Assembly (NCBI RefSeq): GCF_050633125.1
Contig: NZ_JBOEFX010000069.1
Span: forward strand, 49,994-113,993
Direction of reading: 5' to 3'
Length of the DNA stretch: 64,000 nucleotides
Source: Lewinella sp050633125
GTDB lineage: Bacteria; Bacteroidota; Bacteroidia; Chitinophagales; Saprospiraceae
Shown here: positions 42,414 to 51,888 of the stretch, piece by piece
How the letters are laid out: each line of letters begins with the position of its first letter
Position numbering within the stretch: the stretch's first letter is position 1
Program-made: the position numbers and the translations under genes
Notes under the pieces: model-generated
Databases searched by the model: none
The model's input: only the letters and a program-made list of their open reading frames with translations
What the model was told of the DNA's origin: nothing

Positions 42414-45400
42414 CTAGTCTGTGCCTGATATAATCTCCTGAAATCTAGCCTCCCCAATGTGTTCGATGATTGCCTGTAAGTACCTCGCTGTAACATCTGC
42501 ATTAGGTAAGCCAATTTGTTGGTTAATTTGGTAAGCCTGTACTAAAAGAGGAATAGCATCTTCGTAATTTGCTTGGTCAAAATACAGTCCTCCCATGTTG
42601 TTTAATGTAGTTGCTATACCTGGCATATCTCCAATTTGATGGGTTATCTCCAAACTTTGTTCCAAATTTTGTATAGCCTTGTCGTATTCGCCTTTGGCAT
42701 TATAAATTTGACTGATATTATTTAGAGTGGTCCCCTCGCCTTGCAGGTCGCCGATTTGTTTTTGGATCTTTAAACTTTGGTTTAAATACTGCAAAGCCTT
42801 ATCGTATTCACCTTTTGCATAGGCAGTTGTTGCTAAATTATTCAGAGTGGTCCCCTCACCTTTCCTATCACCGATTAGCTGCAGGATTTTTAAACTTTTT
42901 TCTAAATAACTTAAAGAAGTATCGTATTCACCTTTGGCATTATAAATTTGGCTGATATTGTTCAATGTGGCGCCTTCTCCTTTCCTGTCACCAATTTGTT
43001 GTCTAATAGATAAACTCTGTTCTAAATATCGCAAAGCATTGTCGTAATCACCCTTAGCGTCATTGATTTGACTTATATTATTTAAAATAACGCCTTCCCC
43101 TTGGCGATCACCAATTTGTCGCTTAATTACTAAGGATTGTTCTAAATAATTTAAAGCAGTATTATAATCACCTTTAGTGTGAGCAGTTGTTCCTAAGTTA
43201 TTTAGGGTAGCACTTTCGCCTTTACGGTCGCCGATTTCTTGAGTTATTGTAAGGCTTTGTTCCAAAAAACGCAAGGCCGTATCATAATCGCCCTTGGCAT
43301 GAGCAATTGTTGCTAAATTATTCAAAGTAGCACTCTCGCCTTTGCGGTCACCGATTTTTTTATCAATTGTCAAGGCTTGTTTATATAATGCTAATGCTTG
43401 GTCATATTGACCAAATAATTTCAAAATAACTCCTTGGTTGAAAAGTGCTGTAGAAATAAATTTCTCTTCTGTATTTTTCTCTAATACGGTTTGATTTAAT
43501 TCAAGAGCCTGCGGATAAAGTCCGATGAGTTGGTAATGATTTTGTATAGTAAAAGAGGTTTGAGCAAACTGTCCCCAGGCTTCGGCTATTTCGAAATAGT
43601 CTCGTGCTAAAATTTGGTCATTCAATGTAGATTGCCTTGTGAAATATTCCCCTGCTTGTAAGGCTCTAACTTTTATTTCCGTAGGAGGAATAATGTTATG
43701 CTTCATCCACTCTCGTGTTAACCGATGTACTTCAAAGCGATTTTCTTTTTCGAAAAAGCATAATGACCAGTCTTGTAAGGCTTCTAAAACTGGAATTAAG
43801 CTTATTTCATCTTGACCACTTACAGCCGCTAAAGCAGTTAATGGTGTACGTGTAATAAAAATAGAAGCGATTCGAAAAATGGCTTTTTCTTGCTTGGTTA
43901 AGCACTCATAAGCCTTTGCAAGTAGAAGACTTTCAAATACGTCGGCTTCGGCTTGGTTGACTAGTGCCCATTGGAAGGTCTTTTCCTTTTTCAGTAAAGC
44001 CTCCAAGTACTCGTAACCTCGAGGGTGGCCGTCGAGACGCCGGTATACCTCTTCTCGGTGGATGAGTGGTATATTACGAAGTACTTTGGAGTAATTGAGC
44101 AGGCGGTATTGCTCTGCATAACTCATTTTGTCTAGAGCAAGATGTTCGACCTCCTCTGCCAGATTCTCTATTTTGTAGCGGGTAGTGAACAGGAGGTGGC
44201 AATTCACAGGAGTATTTTTACACAAGTGCTTTAAAAAGGTCAGTAAAGACTCGCTTCCAATCTCCCCCTCTTCGGTTTGTACATCCTCTACATTATCGAA
44301 GATCAATATGGTTTTTCGTCCTTGGAGGTAGTTGTCGATCAGCAATTGGAGCTTGTCCTGAGGAGGTATTTTCGGGTTGTCTATTGTCTGCTGCACAGAC
44401 TCTGCCAACTCCGGCTTAGCGTTGGCAAAACGTTTGGCAAGGTCGGTCAGAATGTGCGCCTCATTGATCTGATGGCCATTTCTGAAGATGATGATGCTAT
44501 GGCTATGGTTATCGTAATTATGGGCAAAGGCTTCCGCTAACGTGGTTTTACCCAGGCCACCTAGGCCGTGTAAACAAACGTGCCGCCCCGCCCGGAAGGC
44601 TTGGCGCAGCTGGATCAGGTAGCGTTTGCGACCAATAAACCCTTCCCCAATCAGCCGCGACTGCTTGGTTTTGAGAAAGCTGCTGCGGGGGTGAAAATAC
44701 TCGGGCAGCTGGTAGGGCTGAGCTTTGTCGATCAAAGGCCCTACCCATTGATTCTGGTATACCACGGGTGTAAACCATTCGGCGATGTGCAGAATTTGTG
44801 GGGCTGTTTCTCTGCGCAACACGATGTCGCGGTGCAGTGCCTCGCGGGCGTAGGCCAGGGCGCGGGTGAGTGACAAGCCTTTGGCCAGCTGGGTATACAA
44901 TTCGGTGGTAAACACCTTGGCTCCTTCGTCGGTCACGGCAAAACGCATGGCCACGATGCTGGGCAGGCCGTAGGCTGCTGCTTGTTCCGTCACGCCGCCT
45001 TCGCTGCCGGCAATGGCCGTTTCGCTGGCACTCAAAATCAGGAGTTTGACGCAGGCGTGCTCTCGTAGCGTTTCGGCCAAGCTTGTACCAGAGACTTGTT
45101 CTTCGTCGCCGCCTTCGTTTTCGAAATAGAGAGCTCCCTTTTTTTTCTTTGTGTGGTAAGCCTTTGTTCCACTGATGTGTACGATATCGTGTTGGCGGGC
45201 GCGGAGAGTTTTGTCCNNAGGGAGGCATTGTCCAGAAACTCGATCACAATTTTCGGTTGCTGGTCGCCGGTGGCTTCCAGGGCACCAATGGCTTGAATGA
45301 GGCGGGTTTGCTCTTCTTCGATTTGCAGCATTTTACTCCGTTCGTCCAGGTCTTCAGGGAGTACAGTGATAAACAGCATCTTCAGTGGGGCGGCGGTGGC

Positions 45401-46969
45401 GTGCTTGCCTTGCATGCGGAAGGCTTCGAGCGAGTTGGCTTTCGTGCGTACGAGGCCAAAATGATTACTGGTGAGGCTCTTTTTGGTTATGCCCAGTTTG
45501 ACGGAAAATAGCTTGGGCAAGGCCATTTCAAAGGGCACGTTGATGATCGCGTCATCGTCGGCAGAAATGGCCAGCAGCAATTCGTCGATGCGTTGTTCTT
45601 CGAGGAGTCGGATGAAATCAGCGCAAGCTTTTTTTATTTCTTTTATAAAGAAAGTTTGAAAAATCTGTTTCGCTATTTTAGTCTCGGAAGGATGAATTTT
45701 GTTATTATAAGGTGTACTAATACCATGGTAATAGATTTGGGTATCGAGGCTACGGCGAAAATTTTGAAAGTCAGTTATGTCATCAAATAGATTTCTACTT
45801 ATAGAAATATTAATATCCTTTTTTAAAAGATTCTCACCTACTGCTCCTAGCACACTCAGCCTAGATTCGGTACTTTTTAAACCTAAATTAAGTGTGTATT
45901 TTTCAGGGCTTTCTGTTTTTTTTATGCTAAGAAATAAAATAATTTTTTGAAGGTCTCTGTCAATTGCATATACTCTTTCTTTAAAATAAATTTCACCGGT
46001 CGAATTTATATGATATGTAAGGTTACTGTTTTTTGTGTTATCAAAAAGAACAGGTTTTTTGACATTTGAAATTATTTCTGCTACTTTTCTGATTTTAGAA
46101 GTGAATCCTTTGACTGGACTTTCTTTGGCTTTGTCTACTGGGAAAAGTAAATTTTCCCCAAATGATAAGCCACTGTTATATTCTATAAAAGTATCATTAA
46201 TATATGTGTCCTTCTTTAAATAAGCCTCGCCGAACTTACCCATTATGTTAAACAGAGGCGTGTACAACTCCTCAAAGTCGTCTTTGAATTTTTGAGTCCA
46301 TTCATTAACTCTTTCAATAATAAAAGGATCTATTCTTGAGAGTATTGGTATTATAATTGATTTTCTATATCCTTGTGAAACATAATCAGATTCCCTTATT
46401 GATTTAGCAATTCTCAAGCTACCCTCAAAATTTTGTTGAGTAGGAGCAACTACCATAACATTGATGTCAGGCATTTGTATATTAGGAATACCACTGTAAT
46501 TACTAATACCTGTACGACTATCAATAAGAATGTAATCATACTTTGATTTTAAGCCTTCCTTTAACCATTCAATATAGTTCTTGCCATCATAAATGTCGTA
46601 GAATTCATTCCAGTCAAAATCATATAACTTTTGGGTGTATTCAGTTTTTTTTCCAGCAGAAACTAGATCTATAGTGCCTTCATTTGATGTAAGGCATTTC
46701 TGAATATATTTTTCACTGAAAGATGGAATAGTGTTTTTGTCAATGTCTGATGATTCTTTTACAAAAAGAAGATAATCTGTAAACAAATCAATTAACCCAT
46801 CTTGATCAGGGTTTGTGTTATTAAAAAAGAAAGGTAGACCTGGTGCTTCTAAATCCCAATCTATTAATAAAACTTTCTGGTGGAATTCAAAGCAAAGGCA
46901 ACTTGCGATATTAGCTAAAAGTTGAGTTCTTCCCACCCCTCCTTTGTATGAATAAAATGAAACTATCAT
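42414..46969 (-). CDS. ParA-like NTPase / CHAT-like / NB-ARC / TPR fusion, core of a conflict system (split by an N gap)
   Basis: Read through the two N bases at 45217-45218, this is one gene of about 1,517 residues. Part 1 is a ParA/MinD-type NTPase: 'KGGVGRT' at 9-15, 'LLIDWDLEAPG' at 34-44, 'DYILIDSRTG' at 145-154. Part 2, about 400-690, is a CHAT caspase-like domain. The expected His site reads 'DIVHISGTKAYH' (45153-45188; family H-x-x-G-H) and the expected Cys site reads 'LILSASET' (45018-45041; family S-A-C), so both catalytic residues seem changed. Part 3 is an NB-ARC STAND NTPase: 'GLGGLGKTT' at 44541-44567, 'TILIFDNVED', 'LLFTTRYK', 'GHPRGYEYLEALL'. Part 4 is eight 40-residue TPRs (42492-43451). 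The gap leaves 5 bases between in-frame codons, so without correction the gene appears as two. The start ATG overlaps the previous stop by one base. Confidence 0.85.
42492..43451 (-). repeat. Eight tandem 120-bp TPR-coding repeats
   Basis: Each unit encodes 40 residues of the pattern L-N-N-[LI]-x-x-x-x-x-x-K-G-[DE]-Y-D-x-[AS]-L-x-x-L-x-[QK]-S-L-x-I-x-x-x-I-G-D-x-x-G-E-x. DNA similarity between units is high, as expected for NB-ARC-TPR receptors that vary by unit gain and loss. Confidence 0.85.
45217..45218. other. Two unresolved bases (NN) that break the reading frame
   Basis: Upstream the frame reads '...EFLDNAS' and downstream '...LRARQHDIVHISG', both CHAT sequence in different frames. One base more (or two fewer) restores a single frame. 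The break is therefore most likely a sequence or assembly gap, not a natural frameshift. Confidence 0.8.
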
Positions 46970-47790
46970 TATCCTAAATGTCTTGTATTGTTAGTGATGT
47001 TTTTACTTCCTTTGAAAATGTCTACTTGGATATTATGACCTAACTGCATACAAAGAGTTAAAATGTTTTTTTGAAAATTATCTTTATCTGGAACCTGAAA
47101 GTAAAATGGAGCATCAGGTTTTTTTGCATCTATATGCCATTTGTAAACTATCCGCTTTGAAAATAATTTCGAAAAATGCTGAATGTTTTTTGGTAAATAG
47201 GAACAGGTAGGCGAAATCACGCCTCCAATTGGAATATTCCCAATTTCTTCAATGAACTCCCTATGTACTTGATGTGATAATGATATTGGATCAAATATTA
47301 AAACTGCTTTTTCACTTATATCAATAAATGTTTCTATGTCATGATCATCTTTAATTAGTTTAGAGAGGGGGAGATCACTTTCTAAATATAAGCATCGTAC
47401 TTTAGTCGTTCGTTTTGAAAAAATATTGGTTAGTATTTCATTAATATTTAGAGCGGATGGTTTTTTTCCACGAAAAGGCTTCCATTCTAATGTAGTATCA
47501 TGATAGTAATCTTTTGAAACGACATCTTTGAAACAAGAATTATAGAAGTCTTTTAAATCCTCGTCATCATCACACTCGTCCTTTTGATACAAAACTCTTC
47601 GTTCTTCGATTTTAAAGGAGGTCATTTTTTCATCGAGTAAAGTCGAGAAATCATCTTGAGTCATTGCAACAATAATTATCACAAATGCATTTTCTGCTTC
47701 TTTATTGATGAAATTATAGATATCACCAACTTGCATGTCACCGGTGACACGTATTGTATTATACTTAACAATATTTTTTTGATCACTCAT
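46969..47790 (-). CDS. Conflict operon protein of unknown function with N-terminal VGD-type motif
   Basis: This 273-residue soluble protein has no recognised family. Residues 13-23 ('IRVTGDMQVGD') share a strand motif with the EAD11-like protein and the upstream membrane protein. The rest is a mixed alpha/beta pattern with hydrophobic strands ('AFVIIIVAM', 'KVRCLYLESDLPL', 'AVLIFDPISL', 'PIGGVISPTC'), suggestive of a Rossmann-like or TIR/receiver-like layout, but no catalytic residues are evident. Its start overlaps the previous gene by eight bases, and its stop overlaps the next start by one (TAATG), so it is tightly coupled to the NTPase gene. It may be an adaptor or sensor. Confidence 0.7.
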   Translation of the reverse strand: MSDQKNIVKYNTIRVTGDMQVGDIYNFINKEAENAFVIIIVAMTQDDFSTLLDEKMTSFKIEERRVLYQKDECDDDEDLKDFYNSCFKDVVSKDYYHDTTLEWKPFRGKKPSALNINEILTNIFSKRTTKVRCLYLESDLPLSKLIKDDHDIETFIDISEKAVLIFDPISLSHQVHREFIEEIGNIPIGGVISPTCSYLPKNIQHFSKLFSKRIVYKWHIDAKKPDAPFYFQVPDKDNFQKNILTLCMQLGHNIQVDIFKGSKNITNNTRHLG

Positions 47791-48151
47791 TTTTGTCGCC
47801 TACCCGGAATTTATTAGCGTTAATAATATTATTTTCTACCACATTATTTTCACCTTCCGTTTTGTCGGTGTTTTCTCCAATGTTTCCGACGTGGAAATCT
47901 CCCTTCAAATTTATCCAATTGCCTCTTACAATATTATTGAAACGTTTAATAATACCGCTGTTATCATCAGTGTTTTTGAACCTCCAAATAAAGGCACATA
48001 TCATACCAATTACTCCTAAGGTTGCATAAATGGGCTCAATGTCTTCTTGAATCCAATTTGGACGAGTAACCCATTTTGCCCAGACTAAACACAAGTATAA
48101 TCCTAATAAATAGAAGGAAAGCTCAATTAACTGAATGAATTTAAACTTCAT
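47783..48151 (-). CDS. Small membrane protein with VGD-type motif, first gene of the conflict operon
   Basis: This 122-residue protein has two transmembrane segments (about 9-25 and 42-56) joined by a short loop. A Gly/Asn-rich cytosolic tail holds 'INLKGDFHVGN' (80-90) and a second 'KFRVGD' at 114-119. The tail resembles the middle of the EAD11-like protein (residues 105-161), so I infer that the proteins interact through this module and that this one anchors the complex at the membrane. It is the first gene of the operon. Only a weak -7 candidate (TATTTTTA on the minus strand, near 48190) was found. Confidence 0.7.
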   Translation of the reverse strand: MKFKFIQLIELSFYLLGLYLCLVWAKWVTRPNWIQEDIEPIYATLGVIGMICAFIWRFKNTDDNSGIIKRFNNIVRGNWINLKGDFHVGNIGENTDKTEGENNVVENNIINANKFRVGDKNE

Positions 48152-48526
48152 GATGTAATGAATTTATCCGGTGATTTTTTGAATTTTAGTAAAAATATGA
48201 ATAATCCTCATTCTTTTTAACCAGAGGGCCGTTCAAAAATATCGGAAGATAGACAACTGACTATGCTATGTTGTGGTAATATGACTATCGCAATTTATAA
48301 GAGGTTGGTGGTTGGCTCACTATTCTTTTGAACTCAAAGAACAGCAAGTCTATAATCCATTGGAGCAGAGCGGCAGGCACCCTAGTATCGAGGAACAATG
48401 GCACGGCCCCAAATACCATAAATACTCCCTCTTTTTTCGTATCCCTCTTGTGGCTAAATACGGTAGATTATTTTGCTTGTCGCTATTCTGAGCTTATTTA
48501 TCGAAGGTTTGAAATTGTTAGTAAAA

Positions 48527-48568
48527 AAACGCAGGAAACTTTAAACTACTTTAAAGTTTCCTGCGTTT
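48527..48568 (-). terminator. Perfect 19-bp hairpin with terminator features on the minus strand
   Basis: The left arm 48527-48545 (AAACGCAGGAAACTTTAAA) pairs without mismatch with 48550-48568 around a CTAC loop. On the minus strand the stem leads into seven T. Oddly, it sits between two divergent genes, so the transcript it would end is unknown. Confidence 0.7.
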
Positions 48569-48610
48569 CTTTGCGGATGGAAAGAGTAGTCCATTGCTTG
48601 AATTCCCAAC

Positions 48611-48624
48611 AACACTAAAGTGTT
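48611..48624. promoter_or_regulatory. Palindrome AACACTAAAGTGTT upstream of the TetR gene
   Basis: It has 6-bp perfect arms with an AA centre, 41 bases before the TetR start. It is a candidate operator for the efflux regulator. Confidence 0.4.
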
Positions 48625-48664
48625 AAATTCTCAAGCTCAATAGGGGAGAGCGGCTAATCAAAGC

Positions 48665-49282
48665 ATGATAAAACAGCAGATAATAACGAAATCGGAGGAA
48701 TTGTTCATGCGCTACGGCATACGTAGTGTGAGCATGGATGATATTGCCCGGGAACTTGGCGTTTCCAAAAAGACTTTATACCAGCAGGTTGAAAACAAGT
48801 CGGATTTGATTCGGCAGATATTTGTTGAACGATCATTGGTTGAACGGCATGAGATTGAAGTGATGCGGAAGAAATCTGCTAATGCGATTGAGGAGATGGT
48901 AGAGGTAGCACGTTTTATGATCAGTCGGTTAAGCAAGGTTTCTCCAACATCTCGCTATGATTTGGAAAAATACTACCAGGATGTTCATCGAGAGCTGGAT
49001 CATTTGCACATGACCTTTTTTACTCACTTTATTCAGGAAAACCTGACTAGGGGGATAGAAGAGGGCTTGTATCGACGGAGTACTAAAGTGGCCTTGGTTG
49101 CCAAATTTTTTGTAGGCATGGCTACTCGCTTAGCACATAATGAATACTTCTCGGTAAAAGAGCACCGCTTGGAGGATCTGGTTAGTCAACTATTTGTATA
49201 CCATATCCACGGGGTTGCATCAGAAAAAGGAATGCAAGTTGTGCGGGAATACCTGGGGGATGAGGATGAAGAAAAAATTTAG
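48665..49282 (+). CDS. TetR family regulator of the efflux operon
   Basis: This 205-residue protein has a clear N-terminal HTH ('YGIRSVSMDDIARELGVSKK' then 'TLYQQVENKSDLI') and a helical sensing domain. It is the first gene of a same-strand set with TolC, adaptor and RND pump genes, a layout common in Bacteroidota, where the TetR protein controls expression of the pump. The gap to the TolC gene is 59 bases. Confidence 0.92.
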   Translation: MIKQQIITKSEELFMRYGIRSVSMDDIARELGVSKKTLYQQVENKSDLIRQIFVERSLVERHEIEVMRKKSANAIEEMVEVARFMISRLSKVSPTSRYDLEKYYQDVHRELDHLHMTFFTHFIQENLTRGIEEGLYRRSTKVALVAKFFVGMATRLAHNEYFSVKEHRLEDLVSQLFVYHIHGVASEKGMQVVREYLGDEDEEKI

Positions 49283-49341
49283 TAATCATTTTATCAATCA
49301 AGTGGCTTGTTTTAGGCATACCACTATATAACTAACAATTC

Positions 49342-50658
49342 ATGAATCACCCATTGCGTGTCGTTCTCCTTTGCACGCTGATGACCATGTTGCAAACCGG
49401 TTGGAGCCAATCTGCTGAGATGAGCATGGATCAATTGATCGATTATGCGCTGGCGAACAGCCCGGAAATGCTGGATGCTCAATTGAAAGTTCAGGATGCA
49501 GAAGCTCAAATTTTGCAAAGTAAGTCTACTGGTTTGCCACAAGTGAGTGGTAGTGGTACCTACCAGCGTTATTTCGAAGTACCTGTTGTGCCTTTACCTG
49601 CCGAGTTTACGGGGGGCGAGCCACAGGAGGTTTCTTTTGTATTAAAAAACAACTTGACAGCAGGCGTCAATCTGGATGCAATGATCTTCGATGCGGCCTA
49701 TTTCGTCGCACTTAAGGCTGCTCGTGCTGCTCGTACCTATGCACAACTAGAGTTGGTAGACCGCCAGCGTCAGGTACGCCAACAGGTGCGTGATGTATAC
49801 TTGCCAGTACTTTTGTTGCAATCCAATTTAGCGCAACTGGACAAGAACTTGGCGAACCTGGAAGACCTCTATGAAGAAACCCAGCAGATTTACGAAGCTG
49901 GTTTTGCTGAGCAGTTGGATGTTGACCGTCTGGCGCTTTCGTTAGCTAATCTGCGGACCGAACGTGATGCCTTGGATCGCCAGTATGAGAATGCTTTGCG
50001 GGCGCTCAAGTTTACCATCAATTATCCTGCCGGGCAAGCGCTCACAATCGGCGATGATATGGAAGCTATGTTGGCGGAAGATAACGCGGAAATGCTGACG
50101 ATGACTGTCAATTATACCCGTCGCCCGGAAATTAACCTTCTGGACCAGGCCATAGCGCTGAGTGATTACAATATCGAGAATTTTAAGACCGGTTACCTTC
50201 CTAGCCTTCGTGGCTTTGCAGGTTATCAGTACCAGTACCAAGGCAATGATTTCAAAAGTGGTTTCTGGGCACCTACTGGTTTTGTAGGCCTTACTTTGAA
50301 TGTTCCTATTTACGATGGTGGATTCAAACGTTCACAAATCGATCGGGCAACTATTACTCGCCAGCAGGTACAAGTACAGCGTTCAACCGTACAACGGCTT
50401 ATTGACCTGGAGGTGGAAAATGCTCGTGCTACTTACTTGAGCTCTCAGGAACGACTAAAAGACAGAGAAGATAACCTTGCGCTTGCGCAACGCATCTACG
50501 ATACCACCCAGGTGAAGTACCGGGAAGGTGTGGGTTCCAGTTTGGAAGTCAACCAAGCGGAACAAGCGCTCTACACCTCTCAGACCAATCGTCTGCAGGC
50601 CATCTATGATGTTCTGCAAGCCAAGGTGGCGCTCGAAGAAGCACTGGGCGAAAACTAA
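49342..50658 (+). CDS. TolC-family outer-membrane efflux protein
   Basis: This 438-residue protein has a signal peptide ('VVLLCTLMTMLQTGWSQ'). It has the two-repeat TolC pattern of long coiled helices and short membrane strands: 'MSMDQLIDYALANSPEMLDA' at the start, 'YFEVPVVPLPAEFTGG', 'GFVGLTLNVPIYDGG' and 'YREGVGSSLEVNQAEQALY'. It forms the outer-membrane exit duct. The repeat fragment at 50659-50684 follows its stop, then the adaptor gene. Confidence 0.94.
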   Translation: MNHPLRVVLLCTLMTMLQTGWSQSAEMSMDQLIDYALANSPEMLDAQLKVQDAEAQILQSKSTGLPQVSGSGTYQRYFEVPVVPLPAEFTGGEPQEVSFVLKNNLTAGVNLDAMIFDAAYFVALKAARAARTYAQLELVDRQRQVRQQVRDVYLPVLLLQSNLAQLDKNLANLEDLYEETQQIYEAGFAEQLDVDRLALSLANLRTERDALDRQYENALRALKFTINYPAGQALTIGDDMEAMLAEDNAEMLTMTVNYTRRPEINLLDQAIALSDYNIENFKTGYLPSLRGFAGYQYQYQGNDFKSGFWAPTGFVGLTLNVPIYDGGFKRSQIDRATITRQQVQVQRSTVQRLIDLEVENARATYLSSQERLKDREDNLALAQRIYDTTQVKYREGVGSSLEVNQAEQALYTSQTNRLQAIYDVLQAKVALEEALGEN

Positions 50659-50684
50659 GCCTCAATTTATTTTTTGCGCAATAC
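50659..50684. repeat. One-end fragment of the 119-bp repeat
   Basis: It runs from GCCTCAATTTA to TTTTTTGCGCAATAC, almost identical to one end of copy 1 (3987-4012, reverse complement). The rest of the element is absent. It lies in the gap between the TolC and adaptor genes. Confidence 0.6.
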
Positions 50685-50721
50685 TAACATTAAAATATCA
50701 ACCTGCTAACTAGCATACCTT

Positions 50722-51888
50722 ATGAAATTTTTCATTCCATTTATGATGCTGGCGCTGATCTTTGCCAGCTGTCAGGCAGAAGCGCCAGAGGGAGAACTCC
50801 CCGCCAGCTTAGACGAAAAGAAAACCCTTCTTCGGGAGAAGCGTATCGCACTGAAAGGTTTAAGTGATGAGATCAAAACCCTGGAAGATGCTATTGCTGC
50901 CCAGGATCCAGAAAGCCAGGATGCCGGCATTTTAGTAGCTACTACAAAGGTAGCCAAAAGCGACTTTGCCAGTTATGTTGTCCTTCAGGGCAGTGTTACG
51001 GCAGAAGATTTGACTGACGTTACCGCCGAAATAGGTGGGCGCATTTTGCAACTTGAGGCAAAAGAAGGGCAAACCGTTCGCCGTGGTCAACTGATCGCTG
51101 TTTTAGATGTAGAAGGCTATCAGAAACAACGAGAAGAGTTGGAAACAACACTAAGCTTGGCTGTTGATGTTTTTGAGAGACAGAGACGCCTCTGGGACCA
51201 GAACATTGGCTCGGAGATTCAGTTCCTTCAGGCAAAGAACAACAAAGAGCGATTGGAAAAAAGCCTGAGTACCCTAGACCTTCAGTTGTCGAAAAACAAA
51301 GTTTATGCTCCGATTTCCGGAGTGGTGGAACGCGTTGTATTACAGTCTGGAGAATTGGCGGGCCCTGGCGTACCGATTATTCAAATTCTCAATACCAGCG
51401 AACTTAAGTTGGCCGCTGATGTGCCAGAAAATTATATCCGCTCGGTAAGCCGTGGGGAGAAAGTAGAGGTTGCAGTACCGGCTTTGGGTATAGAACAGAC
51501 GCTACCAGTAAGCCTTATTGGCAAAACCGTTGACCCTGCTAACCGTACCTTCAAGGTAGAAGTAAAGCTGCCTACTAACCCTGATTTGAAGCCTAATCTG
51601 CTGGCGGAAATGAAAATCAAGGAGTTTGTTGCTGAAGATGTCGTAACAATCTCTATGGATTGGGTGCAGCAAGAAGTAGGTGGCAAGCGCTTCGTATTTG
51701 TCCTCGATGAAAATGAAGACGGAGGTATGATTGCCCGTAAGCACTATGTGAAAATAGGGGAGTCTTACGACGGCAATGTCATCATTACAGAAGGCCTTAT
51801 TGGTGGCGAACAATTGATTACAGAAGGTTCACGTGACCTTACTGATGGTCAACTCATTAAAATAAATCAACCGGCTAATAATGGCTAA
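50722..51888 (+). CDS. RND efflux periplasmic adaptor (HlyD/MFP family) lipoprotein
   Basis: This 388-residue protein has a lipoprotein signal ('MLALIFASCQ', Cys about 16). A coiled-coil region follows, then the lipoyl halves 'GGRILQLEAKEGQTVRRGQ' and 'VYAPISGVVERVVLQSGE', and a beta-barrel and membrane-proximal domain ('FKVEVKLPTNPDLKPNLLAE'). It links the RND pump to TolC. Its last eight bases overlap the start of the pump gene. Confidence 0.94.
   Translation: MKFFIPFMMLALIFASCQAEAPEGELPASLDEKKTLLREKRIALKGLSDEIKTLEDAIAAQDPESQDAGILVATTKVAKSDFASYVVLQGSVTAEDLTDVTAEIGGRILQLEAKEGQTVRRGQLIAVLDVEGYQKQREELETTLSLAVDVFERQRRLWDQNIGSEIQFLQAKNNKERLEKSLSTLDLQLSKNKVYAPISGVVERVVLQSGELAGPGVPIIQILNTSELKLAADVPENYIRSVSRGEKVEVAVPALGIEQTLPVSLIGKTVDPANRTFKVEVKLPTNPDLKPNLLAEMKIKEFVAEDVVTISMDWVQQEVGGKRFVFVLDENEDGGMIARKHYVKIGESYDGNVIITEGLIGGEQLITEGSRDLTDGQLIKINQPANNG

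Larger units (their letters stand above)
48152..48664. other. Divergent intergenic region between the conflict operon and the efflux operon
   Basis: There is no convincing gene in these 513 bases. Contents: a fragment of the GC-rich repeat (48397-48413, AATGGCACGGCCCCAAA, identical to 59153-59169), a perfect 19-bp hairpin (48527-48568) and a 14-bp palindrome (48611-48624). A plus-strand frame at 48328-48618 runs through these elements and is not protein-like. Confidence 0.6.

Noticed and set aside
45038..45228. Separate ends of two genes at the N gap (false C-terminus after 45215 and false start at 45080)
   Set aside because: The CHAT domain continues across the gap in another frame. The residues after the Ns in the upstream frame are not protein-like, so one gene is the better reading.
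48328..48618. Plus-strand frame of 96 codons before the TetR gene
   Set aside because: It includes a GC-rich repeat fragment and both arms of the 19-bp hairpin. There is no start signal or protein-like pattern.
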